In this document: piece by piece, positions 36,186 through 46,312 of the stretch
How the letters are laid out: the number at the start of each line of letters is the position of its first letter
Numbering within the stretch: position 1 is the stretch's first letter
Assembly (NCBI RefSeq): GCF_024345995.1
Contig: NZ_JAGQCE010000001.1
Span: forward strand, 310,001 to 374,000
DNA length: 64,000 nucleotides
Source: Synechococcus sp. Cruz-7E5
GTDB lineage: Bacteria > Cyanobacteriota > Cyanobacteriia > PCC-6307 > Cyanobiaceae
Reading direction: 5' to 3'
Translations under genes and position numbers: made by a program
Notes under the pieces: generated by a model
What the model saw: the letters and a program-made list of their open reading frames with translations, nothing else
The model's database searches: none
What the model was told of the DNA's origin: nothing

Positions 36186-38024
36186 ATGGGAGCACGAGAG
36201 GATCAGGCGGCCGTGGTGGTCTGGGGTGGCGGCAGCGGCGGAGTGGCCGCTGCCCTCCAGGCTGCCCGGGGCGGCGCCGACACCCTCCTGCTCACGCCAG
36301 GGCCCTGGCTGGGGGGCATGGTGAGTGCGGCGGGGGTCTGCGCTCCGGATGGGAACGAACTCAGCCCCTGGCAGAGCGGGCTCTGGGGAGCGCTGCTGCG
36401 AGCCCTGCAGCGGCAGGAGCCCGAAGGTCTCGACCAGAACTGGGTGAGCTGTTTCGGCTGGCGGCCCGCCAGCGCCGAGCGGGTGCTGCGTGGCTGGGTG
36501 GACGCCGAGCCCCGGCTGCGCTGGTGGAGCGGCTGCCGGCTGCAGCAGCTGGAGCGCTCCGGCCCCCGGCTCACGGCCCTGGTTCTGGAGCACCGGGGTG
36601 AGCTGGTGCGGCTGGCCCTGCAGCTCGCCATCGACGGCAGCGATCGCGGAGATCTGCTGCCCCTGGCGGAGGCACCCTTTCGCCTGGGCTGGGAGGCCAG
36701 CGACGACTGGAATGAACCCAGCGCCCCCAGTCGCGAACGATTGGAGCACGATCCCTTTTTCCAGCTCCAGCCGGTGCAGTCCCCCACCTGGGTGGTGCTG
36801 GCGCAGGAGTCGGACGGGCCCTGCCCTGCAGTTGGCACCCCAGCTCCCCCGTTCGAGCGGGCCACCCAGACATTCGGCCTGGAGCGCACCCTCAGTTACG
36901 GCCGCCTGCCCGGGGGCTTGGTGATGCTCAACTGGCCGCTGCATGGCAACGACTGGCACGACGGCCTGGAGCGGGCTTTCAGCGCCGATCCCGGCGACCA
37001 GGCGGAGCTGGAACAAGCCATGCAGCAGCACAGCCTGGCGTTTCTGGCCGCGCTGCGGGAGGCATCCGGCGGTTGGCTGCAGCCGGCCCGTGTGTTCCCT
37101 GAGACCGCCGGGGGCGGCTCTGAGCTGGCAGGCCCCTCAGCCCTGGCCCTGATGCCCTACTGGCGGGAAGGGCGGCGAATGGTGGGCCACAGCCTGGTGC
37201 TGGAGCAGGATCTGCTTCCCCTGATCCCGGCCGGCACCAAGGGCAGCTCCGACGACAACGGGGCCTGGATCGGGCCGATCCCTGTCGATGGAGAGGGCCG
37301 CTGCAGCGCCATTGCCGTGGGCAACTACGCCAACGATCACCACTACCCCGGCGAAGACTGGCCCCTGGCCGCCAAGAGCTGCCGCTGGGGTGGCCGCTGG
37401 AGCGGCACGCCGTTCATGGTTCCCTACGGGGCGCTGGTGAGCGCCGATCTCGACAATCTGCTGGCGGCCGACAAGGCCATCAGCTGCAGTCACATGGCCA
37501 ACGGCGCCACCCGGCTGCAGCCGCTGATCCTCAACATCGGCCAGGCCGCCGGGGCAGCGGCGGCCCTCTGCGTCGCCTCCGGCACGGCGGCGGCCACCCT
37601 CGACGTGCGGCTTCTGCAGGAGGCACTGATCAGCGACCCGGTGGCCCCGGCCGGGCCGATGCCCCTCTGGGACACCCCCTGGCACCATCCCGACTGGAAG
37701 CAGCGCCAGCGCCGTGCTCTGCAGGATCCCGGGCGGCTGCAGCCACGGGGAAACCTGGCAGCCAGCCAACCGCCCAGTCCCTTCCATGCGCCGGAAGAAC
37801 CCCATGAAGAAGCCTTCGCCGGCACCCTGGTGCCTGATGGAGCCGGGGGATACACCCTCATGGGCGATGGTCGCCCCTGGCCGCTGATCACCCTGGAGCC
37901 GGGTCTGCACCATTGGCTGCGTCGGCAGGAAGCTGCGCGGCCAGTGCGCTTGATCGGTGTGGCCAATCCCTGGGGTCCCTGGCTGAGGGTGTCGCGGCTG
38001 GAGGCGGGATCGGCGCCGCCCTAA
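36186..38024 (+). CDS. FAD-dependent oxidoreductase
   Basis: 612 residues from ATG 36186; the open frame before it is not conserved and lies in the metG promoter region. N-terminal Rossmann dinucleotide motif VVVWGGGSGGVAAALQAARGG; later motifs PFMVPYGALVSADLDNLLAADKAIS and RLQPLILNIGQAAGAAAAL are those of the FAD-dependent oxidoreductase family that includes glycine-oxidase-like and xanthan-lyase-like proteins. Substrate unknown. Its stop overlaps that of the convergent rnb gene by 4 bp. Confidence 0.85.
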   Translation: MGAREDQAAVVVWGGGSGGVAAALQAARGGADTLLLTPGPWLGGMVSAAGVCAPDGNELSPWQSGLWGALLRALQRQEPEGLDQNWVSCFGWRPASAERVLRGWVDAEPRLRWWSGCRLQQLERSGPRLTALVLEHRGELVRLALQLAIDGSDRGDLLPLAEAPFRLGWEASDDWNEPSAPSRERLEHDPFFQLQPVQSPTWVVLAQESDGPCPAVGTPAPPFERATQTFGLERTLSYGRLPGGLVMLNWPLHGNDWHDGLERAFSADPGDQAELEQAMQQHSLAFLAALREASGGWLQPARVFPETAGGGSELAGPSALALMPYWREGRRMVGHSLVLEQDLLPLIPAGTKGSSDDNGAWIGPIPVDGEGRCSAIAVGNYANDHHYPGEDWPLAAKSCRWGGRWSGTPFMVPYGALVSADLDNLLAADKAISCSHMANGATRLQPLILNIGQAAGAAAALCVASGTAAATLDVRLLQEALISDPVAPAGPMPLWDTPWHHPDWKQRQRRALQDPGRLQPRGNLAASQPPSPFHAPEEPHEEAFAGTLVPDGAGGYTLMGDGRPWPLITLEPGLHHWLRRQEAARPVRLIGVANPWGPWLRVSRLEAGSAPP

Positions 38025-40045
38025 CGGGCCTCCAGCCGCAGCAGATCGGAGAGGGAATCCACCTGCTGGACCTGAACGGTGAGCGCATCCCCTGGCTGGC
38101 ACGACTCAGGAGCGCGCACGGCCTGATCCATCGCCAGGGCCTCCAAGTGCACCAGGGCCAGGCGGTCCTGGGGCCGGAGCCAGCGCAGGAAGATCGCCTG
38201 CCAGCGCTCACCCCGGTGCTGCTCGAACCAGACCTGCTGCCAGTGGCGCTGGTCCTCTCGGCTGATCTGGATCCCCTCGCGAATCACCGGATCAAGCTCT
38301 TTGAGCAGCTCCTCCATCTGGGTCGCCTCGAGGGGCTCCTGACCGGCCAGGCTGGCGGCCAGCTGCCGCTGGGCCACCAGATCGGCGTAGCGACGAATCG
38401 GCGAGGTGACCTGCACATAAGCCGGCAACCCCAGGCTGAAATGGGGGCTGACCGCTGCGCTCGTACTGCCGCGGCTGAGGCAGCGGCGCAGGGCCGCGTG
38501 GCGGACGGGACCATCCGGAAGGGCCTGGAGTTCACTCTCGGGCGGCAACTCACTCACCGGCTGGCCACGGAACGGCATGGCCAGGCCCAGCTCGGCGGCA
38601 TGGGAGGCCACCACCGAACCCGTGAGGATCATCGCTTCCGCCACCAGGGCCCGCGCCGGCGAGGGATCGGTGATCTCCAGTTCGGCGTGGTCGCCCTTGC
38701 AGCGGATCCGTCCTTCGCTCTGCTCCATCGAGAGAGCCCCCTGGGCCTCACGCCAGCGGCGGCGGCGCTCGAGCAGGCGCTGCAGCTGGGCGAGGTCAGG
38801 TTCCTCGGGCGGGGCCAGATCGATCAGGGCATCGCCATCGTTGTAGGTGAGGCGGTATGTAGGGCGAATCCAGCTGCGCACGAGCTCATGGCGGGCCACG
38901 CTGCCGTCGTCGGCCAGCTCCATCGCACAGCTCCAGGCGGCGCAGCGCTGCCCCTGGCGCAGGCTGAAGGGACCCACCGCCAGGGGCAAGGGGAACATCG
39001 GCACCACCCCGGAAGCGAGATAGAGGCTGGAGGCCCGTCGTCTGGCCTCCAGATCGAGGGGGGTGCCGCTCGCCACCAGCCGCCCCGGATCGGCGATGTG
39101 AACCCACAGCCGCCAGCCGCCGCCAGCCAGCGACTCCAGCGCAACGGCGTCATCAATCTCCTCGGTGTCGGCGTCATCGATGGTGTAGCTCCGCAGGGCG
39201 GTGAGATCCCGGCGGCTCTCATCTCCGGGCAGCTCCAGCTCGGCCTGGGCCAGCAGCCTCTCGGCCTCCTCCAGCAGGGCTGAATCAAACCCCTGCTCCC
39301 AGACGCTGCTGCGCAGGGAAGGGAGGGCATGGGGCTGCCACTGGCCCAGGTCAACCAGCAGGCGGCGCACCGGACCGGGTTCGATGGCGCAGTGGGCCGC
39401 CTGCAGACAGCGGCGCAGCTCCGGATCGGGCAGATCATCGATCTCGCCGCCGGCGAAGGCCAGCAACTGCTGCAGCTGCCTGGTCTGGGCTGGATCGAGC
39501 TCTGCAGGATTCAGGGGGGTGCGCTGCCGCAGCAGGTCGTGCCACTGCTGCAGGCGCCGCTCCTCCAGCACCTGACGGTACCGATCGTGGCGAAGCTGGC
39601 GCAGATCGTGCAGCGAACGGGGGTGCACCCTGCCCTGACGCCAGCGGAACAAGTGCTGCTCGCCCTGTTGCAGCCAGCACCAGCAGGCGGCCCGCACAGC
39701 CGGACTGTCTGAGCCCGCCACCAGCTCGGTGAATTCGTCAAGGCCGATCCCCTCCTCAGGGGGTGCCTCCACAAGCAGAAGCCATGCCGCCCCTAGATCA
39801 CGGCGGCCGGGTGATGCAGCCGCCAAGGCGGATGGCACCAGCTGCCAGGGCGGCTGCTCCAGCCGTGTCGGCGGCTCGTGGACCCCTGGCAAGGCAGCCA
39901 GCAGATCGATCTGTCGCATCGGGATGGTCTGGGACTTGCCTTCCCAGCCGGTCCTGAGGCGGGCACGGCTGCCAGTTATGGCCTCGATCAGGGCAAGTTC
40001 AGGCCCTTTCGAGCCGATCAGACCGACCAGATCTCCCGGTTGCAA
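38021..40045 (-). CDS. rnb: RNase II-family exoribonuclease
   Basis: 674 residues, TTG start at 40043-40045. Processive 3'-5' exoribonuclease. The RNB catalytic domain has the metal-binding Asp cluster DDADTEEIDDAVAL (from about residue 289) and QVTSPIRRYADLVAQRQLAASL. No N-terminal cold-shock pair of the enteric type is obvious; a basic N-terminal part replaces it. Lies 34 bp after rpsR, the rpmG-rpsR-rnb order seen in many cyanobacteria. Confidence 0.93.
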   Translation of the reverse strand: MQPGDLVGLIGSKGPELALIEAITGSRARLRTGWEGKSQTIPMRQIDLLAALPGVHEPPTRLEQPPWQLVPSALAAASPGRRDLGAAWLLLVEAPPEEGIGLDEFTELVAGSDSPAVRAACWCWLQQGEQHLFRWRQGRVHPRSLHDLRQLRHDRYRQVLEERRLQQWHDLLRQRTPLNPAELDPAQTRQLQQLLAFAGGEIDDLPDPELRRCLQAAHCAIEPGPVRRLLVDLGQWQPHALPSLRSSVWEQGFDSALLEEAERLLAQAELELPGDESRRDLTALRSYTIDDADTEEIDDAVALESLAGGGWRLWVHIADPGRLVASGTPLDLEARRRASSLYLASGVVPMFPLPLAVGPFSLRQGQRCAAWSCAMELADDGSVARHELVRSWIRPTYRLTYNDGDALIDLAPPEEPDLAQLQRLLERRRRWREAQGALSMEQSEGRIRCKGDHAELEITDPSPARALVAEAMILTGSVVASHAAELGLAMPFRGQPVSELPPESELQALPDGPVRHAALRRCLSRGSTSAAVSPHFSLGLPAYVQVTSPIRRYADLVAQRQLAASLAGQEPLEATQMEELLKELDPVIREGIQISREDQRHWQQVWFEQHRGERWQAIFLRWLRPQDRLALVHLEALAMDQAVRAPESCQPGDALTVQVQQVDSLSDLLRLEAR

Positions 40046-40079
40046 ATGCCGTGCTCCGCAAGGGCAGGGGAAGGGCCGC

Positions 40080-40301
40080 TCAGCCTTCGGGGTTCACGAA
40101 GGGGAGCAGCGCCACAATCCGGGCCCGCTTGACGGAGTTGGTGAGATCTCGCTGCTGCTTGGCGGTGAGACCTGAGAGTCGACGAGGAAGGATCTTGCCG
40201 CGCTCGGTGATGAACTTCTTGAGCAGATCGACGTCCTTGTAGTCGATCGGATCACCGGGCTTGATCGGTGAAAGGCGCTTCTTGAAAAAGGAACTGGACA
40301 T
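40080..40301 (-). CDS. rpsR: 30S ribosomal protein S18
   Basis: 73 residues, typical of bacterial/plastid S18: [20 protein letters not shown] then [20 protein letters not shown] and [13 protein letters not shown]-like end ([17 protein letters not shown]). Binds 16S rRNA with S6. ATG 40299-40301. Operon with rpmG upstream and rnb downstream. Confidence 0.98.
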   Translation of the reverse strand: MSSSFFKKRLSPIKPGDPIDYKDVDLLKKFITERGKILPRRLSGLTAKQQRDLTNSVKRARIVALLPFVNPEG

Positions 40302-40375
40302 GGGTTGGCGGAAACGGACGGGGAACGGAAGGGCGAGCTGCTGGGGTCAGTGCCGAGGGCTATGACCCTGTGACC

Positions 40376-40570
40376 TCACTTGATCTCTTTGTGGACCGTG
40401 CTCTTGTTGCAGTGAGGGCAGAATTTCTTCAGCTCCAGCCGTTCGGTGGTGTTGCGGCGATTCTTCTGGGAGGTGTACCGGGACACCCCAGGAGAGCGCT
40501 TGGCGGGATTGGACCGGCATTCGGTGCACTCGAGAGTGATCACGATCCGGACGCCCTTGTTCTTGGCCAT
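40376..40570 (-). CDS. rpmG: 50S ribosomal protein L33
   Basis: 64 residues from ATG 40568-40570; the frame is open further but the conserved protein starts [19 protein letters not shown]. Zinc-ribbon form with CTEC and FCPHC. 74 bp upstream of rpsR. Divergent from pheT with 110 bp between the starts, which must hold both promoters. Confidence 0.98.
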   Translation of the reverse strand: MAKNKGVRIVITLECTECRSNPAKRSPGVSRYTSQKNRRNTTERLELKKFCPHCNKSTVHKEIK

Positions 40571-40680
40571 AGGAAGGACGTGCGCCGCTTGATGCGAGGC
40601 GTAATGACAATCCGACACCTTACCCCGCCGTGCTCCGGCATTCCGATCCTTAGGATCTGGGCGTTGATTGATGCAGGCGG

Positions 40681-43167
40681 ATGCGGGTCTCGCTCCAGTG
40701 GTTGCGGGAACTTGTCTCCTGTGATGAACCGGTTCAGGAGCTCGCCGAGCGCCTCTCTATCGCCGGCTTCGAGGTGGAGGCGATCGACGACCTCGCCAGC
40801 CAGGCCGAGGGCGTGGTCGTCGGCTATGTAGAAGACAGGCAGCCCCACCCCGATGCCGACCGGCTGAGCGTCTGTCAGCTGCGGGTAAGCCCTCCGGGCT
40901 CAGATCAACCGCTGCTCCAGGTGGTCTGCGGGGCCGCCAACGTGCGCGCCGGAATCCATGTGCCCGTGGCCCTGGTGGGGGCCCACCTAAGTGCGGTGGA
41001 TCTGACCATCCAGGCCAGCGAACTTCGGGGCGTGGCCAGCACGGGAATGATCTGCTCCCTCAAGGAGCTGGGTCTGGCCGACAGCTCCGATGGCATCGCT
41101 GTGCTTGATGAGCTGCTGGAGACAGTGCCCCCGCTGGGAGCCCCGGTGGCGGCAGCCCTCGGCCTCGACGACCAGGTGCTGGAGCTGGCGATCACAGCCA
41201 ACCGCCCCGATGGCCTCTCGATGCTGGGCATCGCCCGCGAAGTGGCCGCCCTGACCGGCGGCCAGCTCAGCCTGCCCCCCGCCGCGCCGGTGATCCCCGC
41301 CGAGCCGCTGCCGGTGGAGCCGGCCAGCGCGGCGGCGATCGAAACCGGCGGCCTGTTCAGCCTCACTGCCCTCACAGGAGTGCGTGTGGAGCCCTCCCCT
41401 GCCTGGCTGCAACGTCGCCTGGAGCGGGCCGGCCTGCGGCCGATCAACAACGTGGTCGACATCACCAACCTGGTGATGCTGGAAACAGGTCAGCCCCTGC
41501 ATGCCTTCGACCAGGGCCGACTGGCGGTGCTGGGGGGGCGTCCGGCCAATGCAGCGGCCGATTCGGTGGCAGATCCGGCGGACCTCGGGCTGCGCTCCGC
41601 CCATGCAGCTGAGGCCTTTGAGGCCCTTGATGGCTCCAGCCATCAACTCAGCCCCGAAGCGCTGGTGGTGACCTACGCCAACCAGCCGATCGCCCTGGCC
41701 GGGGTGATCGGCGGTGCCGGAACGGCTGTGCAACCAGACACCGAGACCCTGTGGCTGGAGGCGGCGATGTTCAGCGCCGAGGCCGTCCGCCGCAGTGCCC
41801 GCAGCGTGGGCCTGCGCACCGACGCCAGCGCCCGCTTCGAGAAAGGACTCCCGCTCGAAGTCACCCTGTTGGCCGCCGACCGGGCCGTGCAGCTGCTCCA
41901 GAACCTGGCGGGCGCCCGGGTGCAGGGCCGCTGGCTGCACCAGCGGCCCCATCAGCCGGCCGATCCCATGCGCCTGCGCCGCGATGCCCTGCACAACCTG
42001 CTCGGTCCGGTGCTGGTCGACGGCCAGGAAGAAGATCTGGCCGAAGGCCGCATCGAGCAGACCCTCACCGCCCTGGGCTGCAACCTGCAGGCCGATGAAG
42101 AGGGCTGGCTGGTGACGGTGCCCCCGTCACGATCGATGGACCTCACCAGAGAGGTGGATCTGATCGAAGAGGTGGCCAGGCTCGTGGGCTACGACCACTT
42201 CGCCAGCCACCTGCCCGACCCGATCGAACCGGGCGGACTCGAGGCCGGCCAGCAGGCGGAGCGGTGGCTGAGGCAAGCGCTCTGTCACGCCGGGCTGCAG
42301 GAAACCTGTGCCTTCTCGCTGGTGCCTGCCCAGGGTTTGGTTGAGCATTCGCCAAGGCTGGGGCTCACCAATCCCCTTCTAACCGACTACGGCCATCTGC
42401 GCGACAGCCTGCTGGATGAATTGCTGCTGGCAGCTCGCCGGAACCTGCAGGCCTCGATGCCCGGTTTCTGGGCCTTCGAGATCGGCCGTGTCTTCCAGAT
42501 CGAGTCGGACAGCCTGATCGAGCGCAGCGAGCTGGCCGGAGTGCTCTGCGGCGAGCGGCGCTCGGAACTCTGGAGCAGCGCCGGCAAGGGGCGCAGCCCC
42601 GACTACTTCGAAGCCCGTGGTGTTCTGCAGCAGGCCCTGGCCACCTTGAAGATTCCCTGCGAGGACCGCGCCACCAGCCACCATCCCCTGCTCCACCCCG
42701 GTCGGGCCGCCGAGCTGCTGGTGGAGGGCCGGGTGGCCGGTTGGTTCGGACAACTCCATCCTGAGCGGGCGGAGGCCCTTGATCTGCCGGAGGCCACCCA
42801 CCTGTTCCAGCTCGCTCTGATACCGCTGCTCAGCGCCGCAACCCGGCGCAACCGCTGGCAGCCAGCCTTCGCTCCCTTCGCCACCGTGCCGGCCTCCGAG
42901 CGCGACCTGGCCCTGGTGGTGCCCGACAGCGTCACCGCCGCCCAGCTGCTGAGCGCGATCCGCAAGGCGGGCAAACCCCTGTTGGAATCAGCGGAACTGA
43001 TCGATCGCTACCAGGGCAGCCAGGTGGAGGCGGGGAACGCCAGCCAGGCATTCCGGCTGCGCTACCGCGACGCCCGCCGCACTCTCACCGAGTCGGAGGT
43101 GGAGCAGGCCCACACGAAGATCCTGGGCGCCCTTCAGAAGCAGTTCGGAGCCGCCAGGCGTTCCTAG
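40681..43167 (+). CDS. pheT: phenylalanyl-tRNA synthetase beta subunit
   Basis: 828 residues. With PheS it charges tRNA-Phe. B1 domain start [26 protein letters not shown]-like OB fold ([20 protein letters not shown]), B3/B4 editing region ([20 protein letters not shown]), B5 and the FDX-ACB anticodon domain at the C-terminus ([20 protein letters not shown]). pheS is not in the window, as is usual for cyanobacteria. Confidence 0.98.
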   Translation: MRVSLQWLRELVSCDEPVQELAERLSIAGFEVEAIDDLASQAEGVVVGYVEDRQPHPDADRLSVCQLRVSPPGSDQPLLQVVCGAANVRAGIHVPVALVGAHLSAVDLTIQASELRGVASTGMICSLKELGLADSSDGIAVLDELLETVPPLGAPVAAALGLDDQVLELAITANRPDGLSMLGIAREVAALTGGQLSLPPAAPVIPAEPLPVEPASAAAIETGGLFSLTALTGVRVEPSPAWLQRRLERAGLRPINNVVDITNLVMLETGQPLHAFDQGRLAVLGGRPANAAADSVADPADLGLRSAHAAEAFEALDGSSHQLSPEALVVTYANQPIALAGVIGGAGTAVQPDTETLWLEAAMFSAEAVRRSARSVGLRTDASARFEKGLPLEVTLLAADRAVQLLQNLAGARVQGRWLHQRPHQPADPMRLRRDALHNLLGPVLVDGQEEDLAEGRIEQTLTALGCNLQADEEGWLVTVPPSRSMDLTREVDLIEEVARLVGYDHFASHLPDPIEPGGLEAGQQAERWLRQALCHAGLQETCAFSLVPAQGLVEHSPRLGLTNPLLTDYGHLRDSLLDELLLAARRNLQASMPGFWAFEIGRVFQIESDSLIERSELAGVLCGERRSELWSSAGKGRSPDYFEARGVLQQALATLKIPCEDRATSHHPLLHPGRAAELLVEGRVAGWFGQLHPERAEALDLPEATHLFQLALIPLLSAATRRNRWQPAFAPFATVPASERDLALVVPDSVTAAQLLSAIRKAGKPLLESAELIDRYQGSQVEAGNASQAFRLRYRDARRTLTESEVEQAHTKILGALQKQFGAARRS

Positions 43168-43209
43168 GGCTGGTCCTTCCACTCCACTGCACCACTGCAC
43201 CCCGATGGC

Positions 43210-44610
43210 TCAGTCAGCGGGGGTTTCCCAGGTGCGTTCCAGCACGGCGAGGGCCTCCACGTGCTGGGTCTGGGGAAAGAAGTCGATCGGCTGAACCCGC
43301 AGGAGACGCAGGGTTCCCGGGGCCGTGAGCCTGGCCAGGTCGCGCGCCAGGGTGGCCGGGTTGCAGCTCAGGTAAGCCACCCGCTCGGGCGGTGCGGCCA
43401 GGATCGCTTCGCAGACCCGCTCCGGCAAACCCTTGCGGGGCGGATCGAGCAGTAGCCCGTGGGCTCCCTCCAGGGCTTCGGGCAGGGCCAGAGCCACATC
43501 AGCGGCCTCAAGGGTCAGACCATTGAGCCCGTTGAGTCCGGCGTTGAGCCGGGCCTGCTCCACGCTGGAGGGGTGCTGCTCCAGGCCCAGCACCCGAGCA
43601 CCGGCGGCGGCCAGGGGCAGGCTGAACGTGCCGATCCCGCAGTAGGCATCGACGAGGCGGCGGCCAGGGGCAGGGAGTAGGGCCTCGATCAGCAGGGGCA
43701 CCAGGCGCTCGGCCTGGGCGGTGTGCACCTGGAAGAAGGTGTCGGGACCGATCCGGAGCTCGAGGCCCGCAAAGCTGTCGTTCAGCCAGGGACGACCGGC
43801 AATCTCCAGGGTGCGCGGTCCCATCAGAGTGTTGGTGGGCAGGGGCTGGATGTTGAGGCCGACGCCAACCAGCTCAGGCCAGCGCTCCATCCAGATTTCC
43901 GCCATGGCCGCCAGGTCGGGCAGGTCACTGTGGCTGCTGATCAGAGTGAGCAGCACCTCACCGCTGTGGTGCCCGACTCGCAGGGCCAGGTGGCGAAGGC
44001 CGCCGCCCTCAGTCAGATCCACATCCACAGGCCAGTCGCTCTGCTCCAGATCGCGCTTGAGCGGAGCGATCAGGCAATCGATGCGGGGATCGAGAACCGG
44101 GCAGCGGTTCATGTTCACGATCCGGTGGGTGCCGCTGCGGTAGAAACCCGCCCGCAATTGCCCATCGGGACAGCGCTCCAGGGGGATCGTGGTGCGGTTG
44201 CGATACCCCAGGGGGGTGGCTGAGGCCAGGATGGGCTCCACCTCAAGAGTCTGACCGCCGATGCGGCGCAGGGCCTGCTGGACCAGTTCCTGCTTCCAGG
44301 CCAGCTGGGCCTGATCGCTGAGGTGCTGCACGCCGCAACCACCGCAGTCGGAGGCAAGGATGCAGGGGGGCTGACGCCGCTCAGGGGCATCGTTGTGCCG
44401 CTCGAGCGGATGGGCCACCAGATGGCGCTGGGCCTTGTGGTGCACCCGGGCACGCACCCGCTCCCCCGGTAAGGCATCGGGCACGAAGACCACCAGGTCG
44501 GGAGCCGTCTCCTCATCGGAGGCGATGCGCGCCACACCCTGGCCGTGATGGTTGAGACCGGAAATGCACAGATCCAGGTCCGTTCCTGGGACCGGCAAGG
44601 GAAGTCCCAT
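43210..44610 (-). CDS. rlmD: 23S rRNA (uracil-5-)-methyltransferase, RlmD/RumA type
   Basis: 466 residues from ATG 44608-44610; a TTG at 44638-44640 would add ten. TRAM-like N-terminal domain, then an iron-sulfur site (ILASDCGGCGVQHLS with a later NRCPVL) and the SAM-dependent methyltransferase core DAYCGIGTFSLPLAAAGARV; the catalytic Cys is in VAYLSCNPATLARDL. Methylates a uracil of 23S rRNA; RlmD versus RlmCD-type specificity is not fixed by sequence alone. Divergent from apcD. Confidence 0.92.
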   Translation of the reverse strand: MGLPLPVPGTDLDLCISGLNHHGQGVARIASDEETAPDLVVFVPDALPGERVRARVHHKAQRHLVAHPLERHNDAPERRQPPCILASDCGGCGVQHLSDQAQLAWKQELVQQALRRIGGQTLEVEPILASATPLGYRNRTTIPLERCPDGQLRAGFYRSGTHRIVNMNRCPVLDPRIDCLIAPLKRDLEQSDWPVDVDLTEGGGLRHLALRVGHHSGEVLLTLISSHSDLPDLAAMAEIWMERWPELVGVGLNIQPLPTNTLMGPRTLEIAGRPWLNDSFAGLELRIGPDTFFQVHTAQAERLVPLLIEALLPAPGRRLVDAYCGIGTFSLPLAAAGARVLGLEQHPSSVEQARLNAGLNGLNGLTLEAADVALALPEALEGAHGLLLDPPRKGLPERVCEAILAAPPERVAYLSCNPATLARDLARLTAPGTLRLLRVQPIDFFPQTQHVEALAVLERTWETPAD

Positions 44611-44731
44611 CGGGATCGGAGCGCTTTGGACGTTGAGCAAACCCTAGATGCAAAGGGGCGTTACATCTGAAGACGTCCTCCGGCAAGGGGGTTCCCGGAT
44701 CGATAAAGTGATCTGGCGCCTGGTGTCCTCG

Positions 44732-45226
44732 ATGAGCGTCGTTCGGGATCTGATCCTCCAAGCCGATGATCAGCTGCGGTATCCCAGCGGCGGAGAGCTC
44801 CGCTCGATGGCGCAGTACCTCTCTGGCGGTCCCCAGCGCATTCGCGTGGCCAGGGCCTTGACGGAGAACGAGAAAAAGATTGTCGACGAGGCCGCGCGCC
44901 TCCTTTTCTCCCGCAAGCCCGAGTACGTGGCCCAGGGAGGCAATGCCTACGGCCAGAAGCAGCGGGCCCAGTGCCTGCGTGATTTCAGCTGGTATCTGCG
45001 CCTGGTCACCTACGGCGTACTGGCTGGTAGCACCGAGAAGATCCAGGAGATCGGCCTCAACGGGGCCCGTGAGATGTACAACAGCCTCGGTGTGCCCATG
45101 GCCGGCATGGTCGAGAGCATGCGAGCCTTGAAGGAAGCTTCCCTGGCCCTGCTCGGCACCGATGACGCCGCCAGCGCTTCCCCTTACTTCGACTACCTGA
45201 TCCAGGGTATGCAGACCCCTCTCTGA
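44732..45226 (+). CDS. apcD: allophycocyanin alpha-B subunit
   Basis: 164 residues from ATG 44732; an open frame further upstream adds non-conserved residues. Phycobiliprotein of the phycobilisome core that passes energy to the photosystems, in several cyanobacteria mainly to photosystem I. Bilin-binding Cys81 lies in [27 protein letters not shown] at 71-75 and [22 protein letters not shown] near the C-terminus. Its presence shows the organism has phycobilisomes. A terminator-like element follows. Confidence 0.97.
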   Translation: MSVVRDLILQADDQLRYPSGGELRSMAQYLSGGPQRIRVARALTENEKKIVDEAARLLFSRKPEYVAQGGNAYGQKQRAQCLRDFSWYLRLVTYGVLAGSTEKIQEIGLNGAREMYNSLGVPMAGMVESMRALKEASLALLGTDDAASASPYFDYLIQGMQTPL

Positions 45227-45253
45227 GCCTGGGGGCAGCAGCATCTTTTTTTT
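45209..45253 (+). terminator. imperfect terminator spanning the apcD stop codon
   Basis: ATGC (45209-45212) pairs with GCAT (45241-45244) and CCCC (45216-45219) with GGGG (45231-45234), with mismatches between, followed one base later by eight Ts (45246-45253). The T-run is the longest in the neighbourhood; the stem is imperfect. Confidence 0.45.
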
Positions 45254-46312
45254 CAAGGGCTTTCCGACGCCCGACTAAAACGTTCAAGGTCAGTCAGTCG
45301 ATTTGGCCTGACTTCTTAATGATGGGCACCCATTCACCCCAGGGGATGCAGTCACCCTTGGGGATACAGGTCATAGCCCCTCATTCATGGAGTGCGATCG
45401 GGCTGTGCGAGATCCACCAGTCATGCCAGGAGTCTCACCATGGTCTAAGCATGAGTCTTGATCTTGGGCTCTTATGAGACGCCAGGGATTGGCTTCAGCG
45501 CCCTGCTGATGTCAGCCCCAGGAGATCGAACATCACAACCAGCCCCTGCCGACCCTCCCGCAAACCCTCATCGCTCCATTGAGAACTATCTAGGTCGTCT
45601 CAGCATTGACCAGAACCAAGCCCCAGAGCGGGACGCATACAAGATCATCACGACTGGTCCAACAGGATGGACCTGCCGCCAGGAGCGTCCTCTGAACGGC
45701 AACCGCTTAACCAGACCCCGCAGCCAAAGCAATTTTCAGCGGGGGAGCAGGAGGTCACTCATGAAATTCATCCGTGTCGCAATTCAAGACCTATTCTGCG
45801 TCCTGAACTGGACAAACAAGTCCATACCGAGACCAAGGACTGGTCTGATCCTGCTTCTCACTCGAGATCATCCAGAAGGAGGCTGAGCTCGGGCTTGGCT
45901 CGTCTCGAAAGGCGTGATTTCAGCATCGCCCCAGGAAGCAGGGCACTGTTCATGCAGCCAGAATCGATGGCGTACCTGTGTCTACAGCAGGTACGCAGAA
46001 AGATTGAAGCTGGCTATGACTGGCTTTTCAGCAGTTCCACAGGCCCTGGACTTCGTGTCCAAGCGCAGCTGGACAGGCACTGCTGCCGAAAAGAAAAGAA
46101 CACCCCGCCCAAGCGCCTGATGCCCTGGTGGCGCTCAGGAGGAGATTGAGCAACCACAAAACAGAATGCGATCGAGCGATCACCAAGCCGAAGAGCGGAA
46201 TCCTCGATCTCGCCAACACTCCTGGAAGCAGCTCGCATTTCTCATCCGAGACGATTACAGAGACTCATATAGAGTCTTAGCTGAGATGCTCGCGAGAGCT
46301 TTGGCGCCCCGT
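45227..46312. other. 1.1-kb gene-poor stretch, composition shifted
   Basis: No convincing gene between apcD and the J-domain protein gene. The base composition is visibly less GC-rich and the codon pattern of the open frames (45458-45886, 45667-46149 on +) lacks the GC3 bias of real genes here; neither has a recognisable domain or Shine-Dalgarno. Several hairpins occur: ATGGG-CA-CCCAT at 45322-45333; CCCCA...TGGGG with inner GGG/CCC at 45337-45363; a perfect 8-bp stem CGTACCTG/CAGGTACG with 9-nt loop at 45971-45995; AGACTC-ATATA-GAGTCT at 46261-46277. It may be decayed genes, a regulatory region or an RNA locus. Confidence 0.55.
45971..45995. repeat. perfect 8-bp inverted repeat in the gene-poor stretch
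   Basis: CGTACCTG (45971-45978), loop TGTCTACAG, CAGGTACG (45988-45995). No T-run on either side. It is the strongest hairpin in the 45.2-46.3 kb region. Confidence 0.7.

Noticed and set aside
45458-46149. Two overlapping + frames as real genes
   Set aside because: No Shine-Dalgarno, no domain, no GC3 bias; treated as gene-poor sequence.
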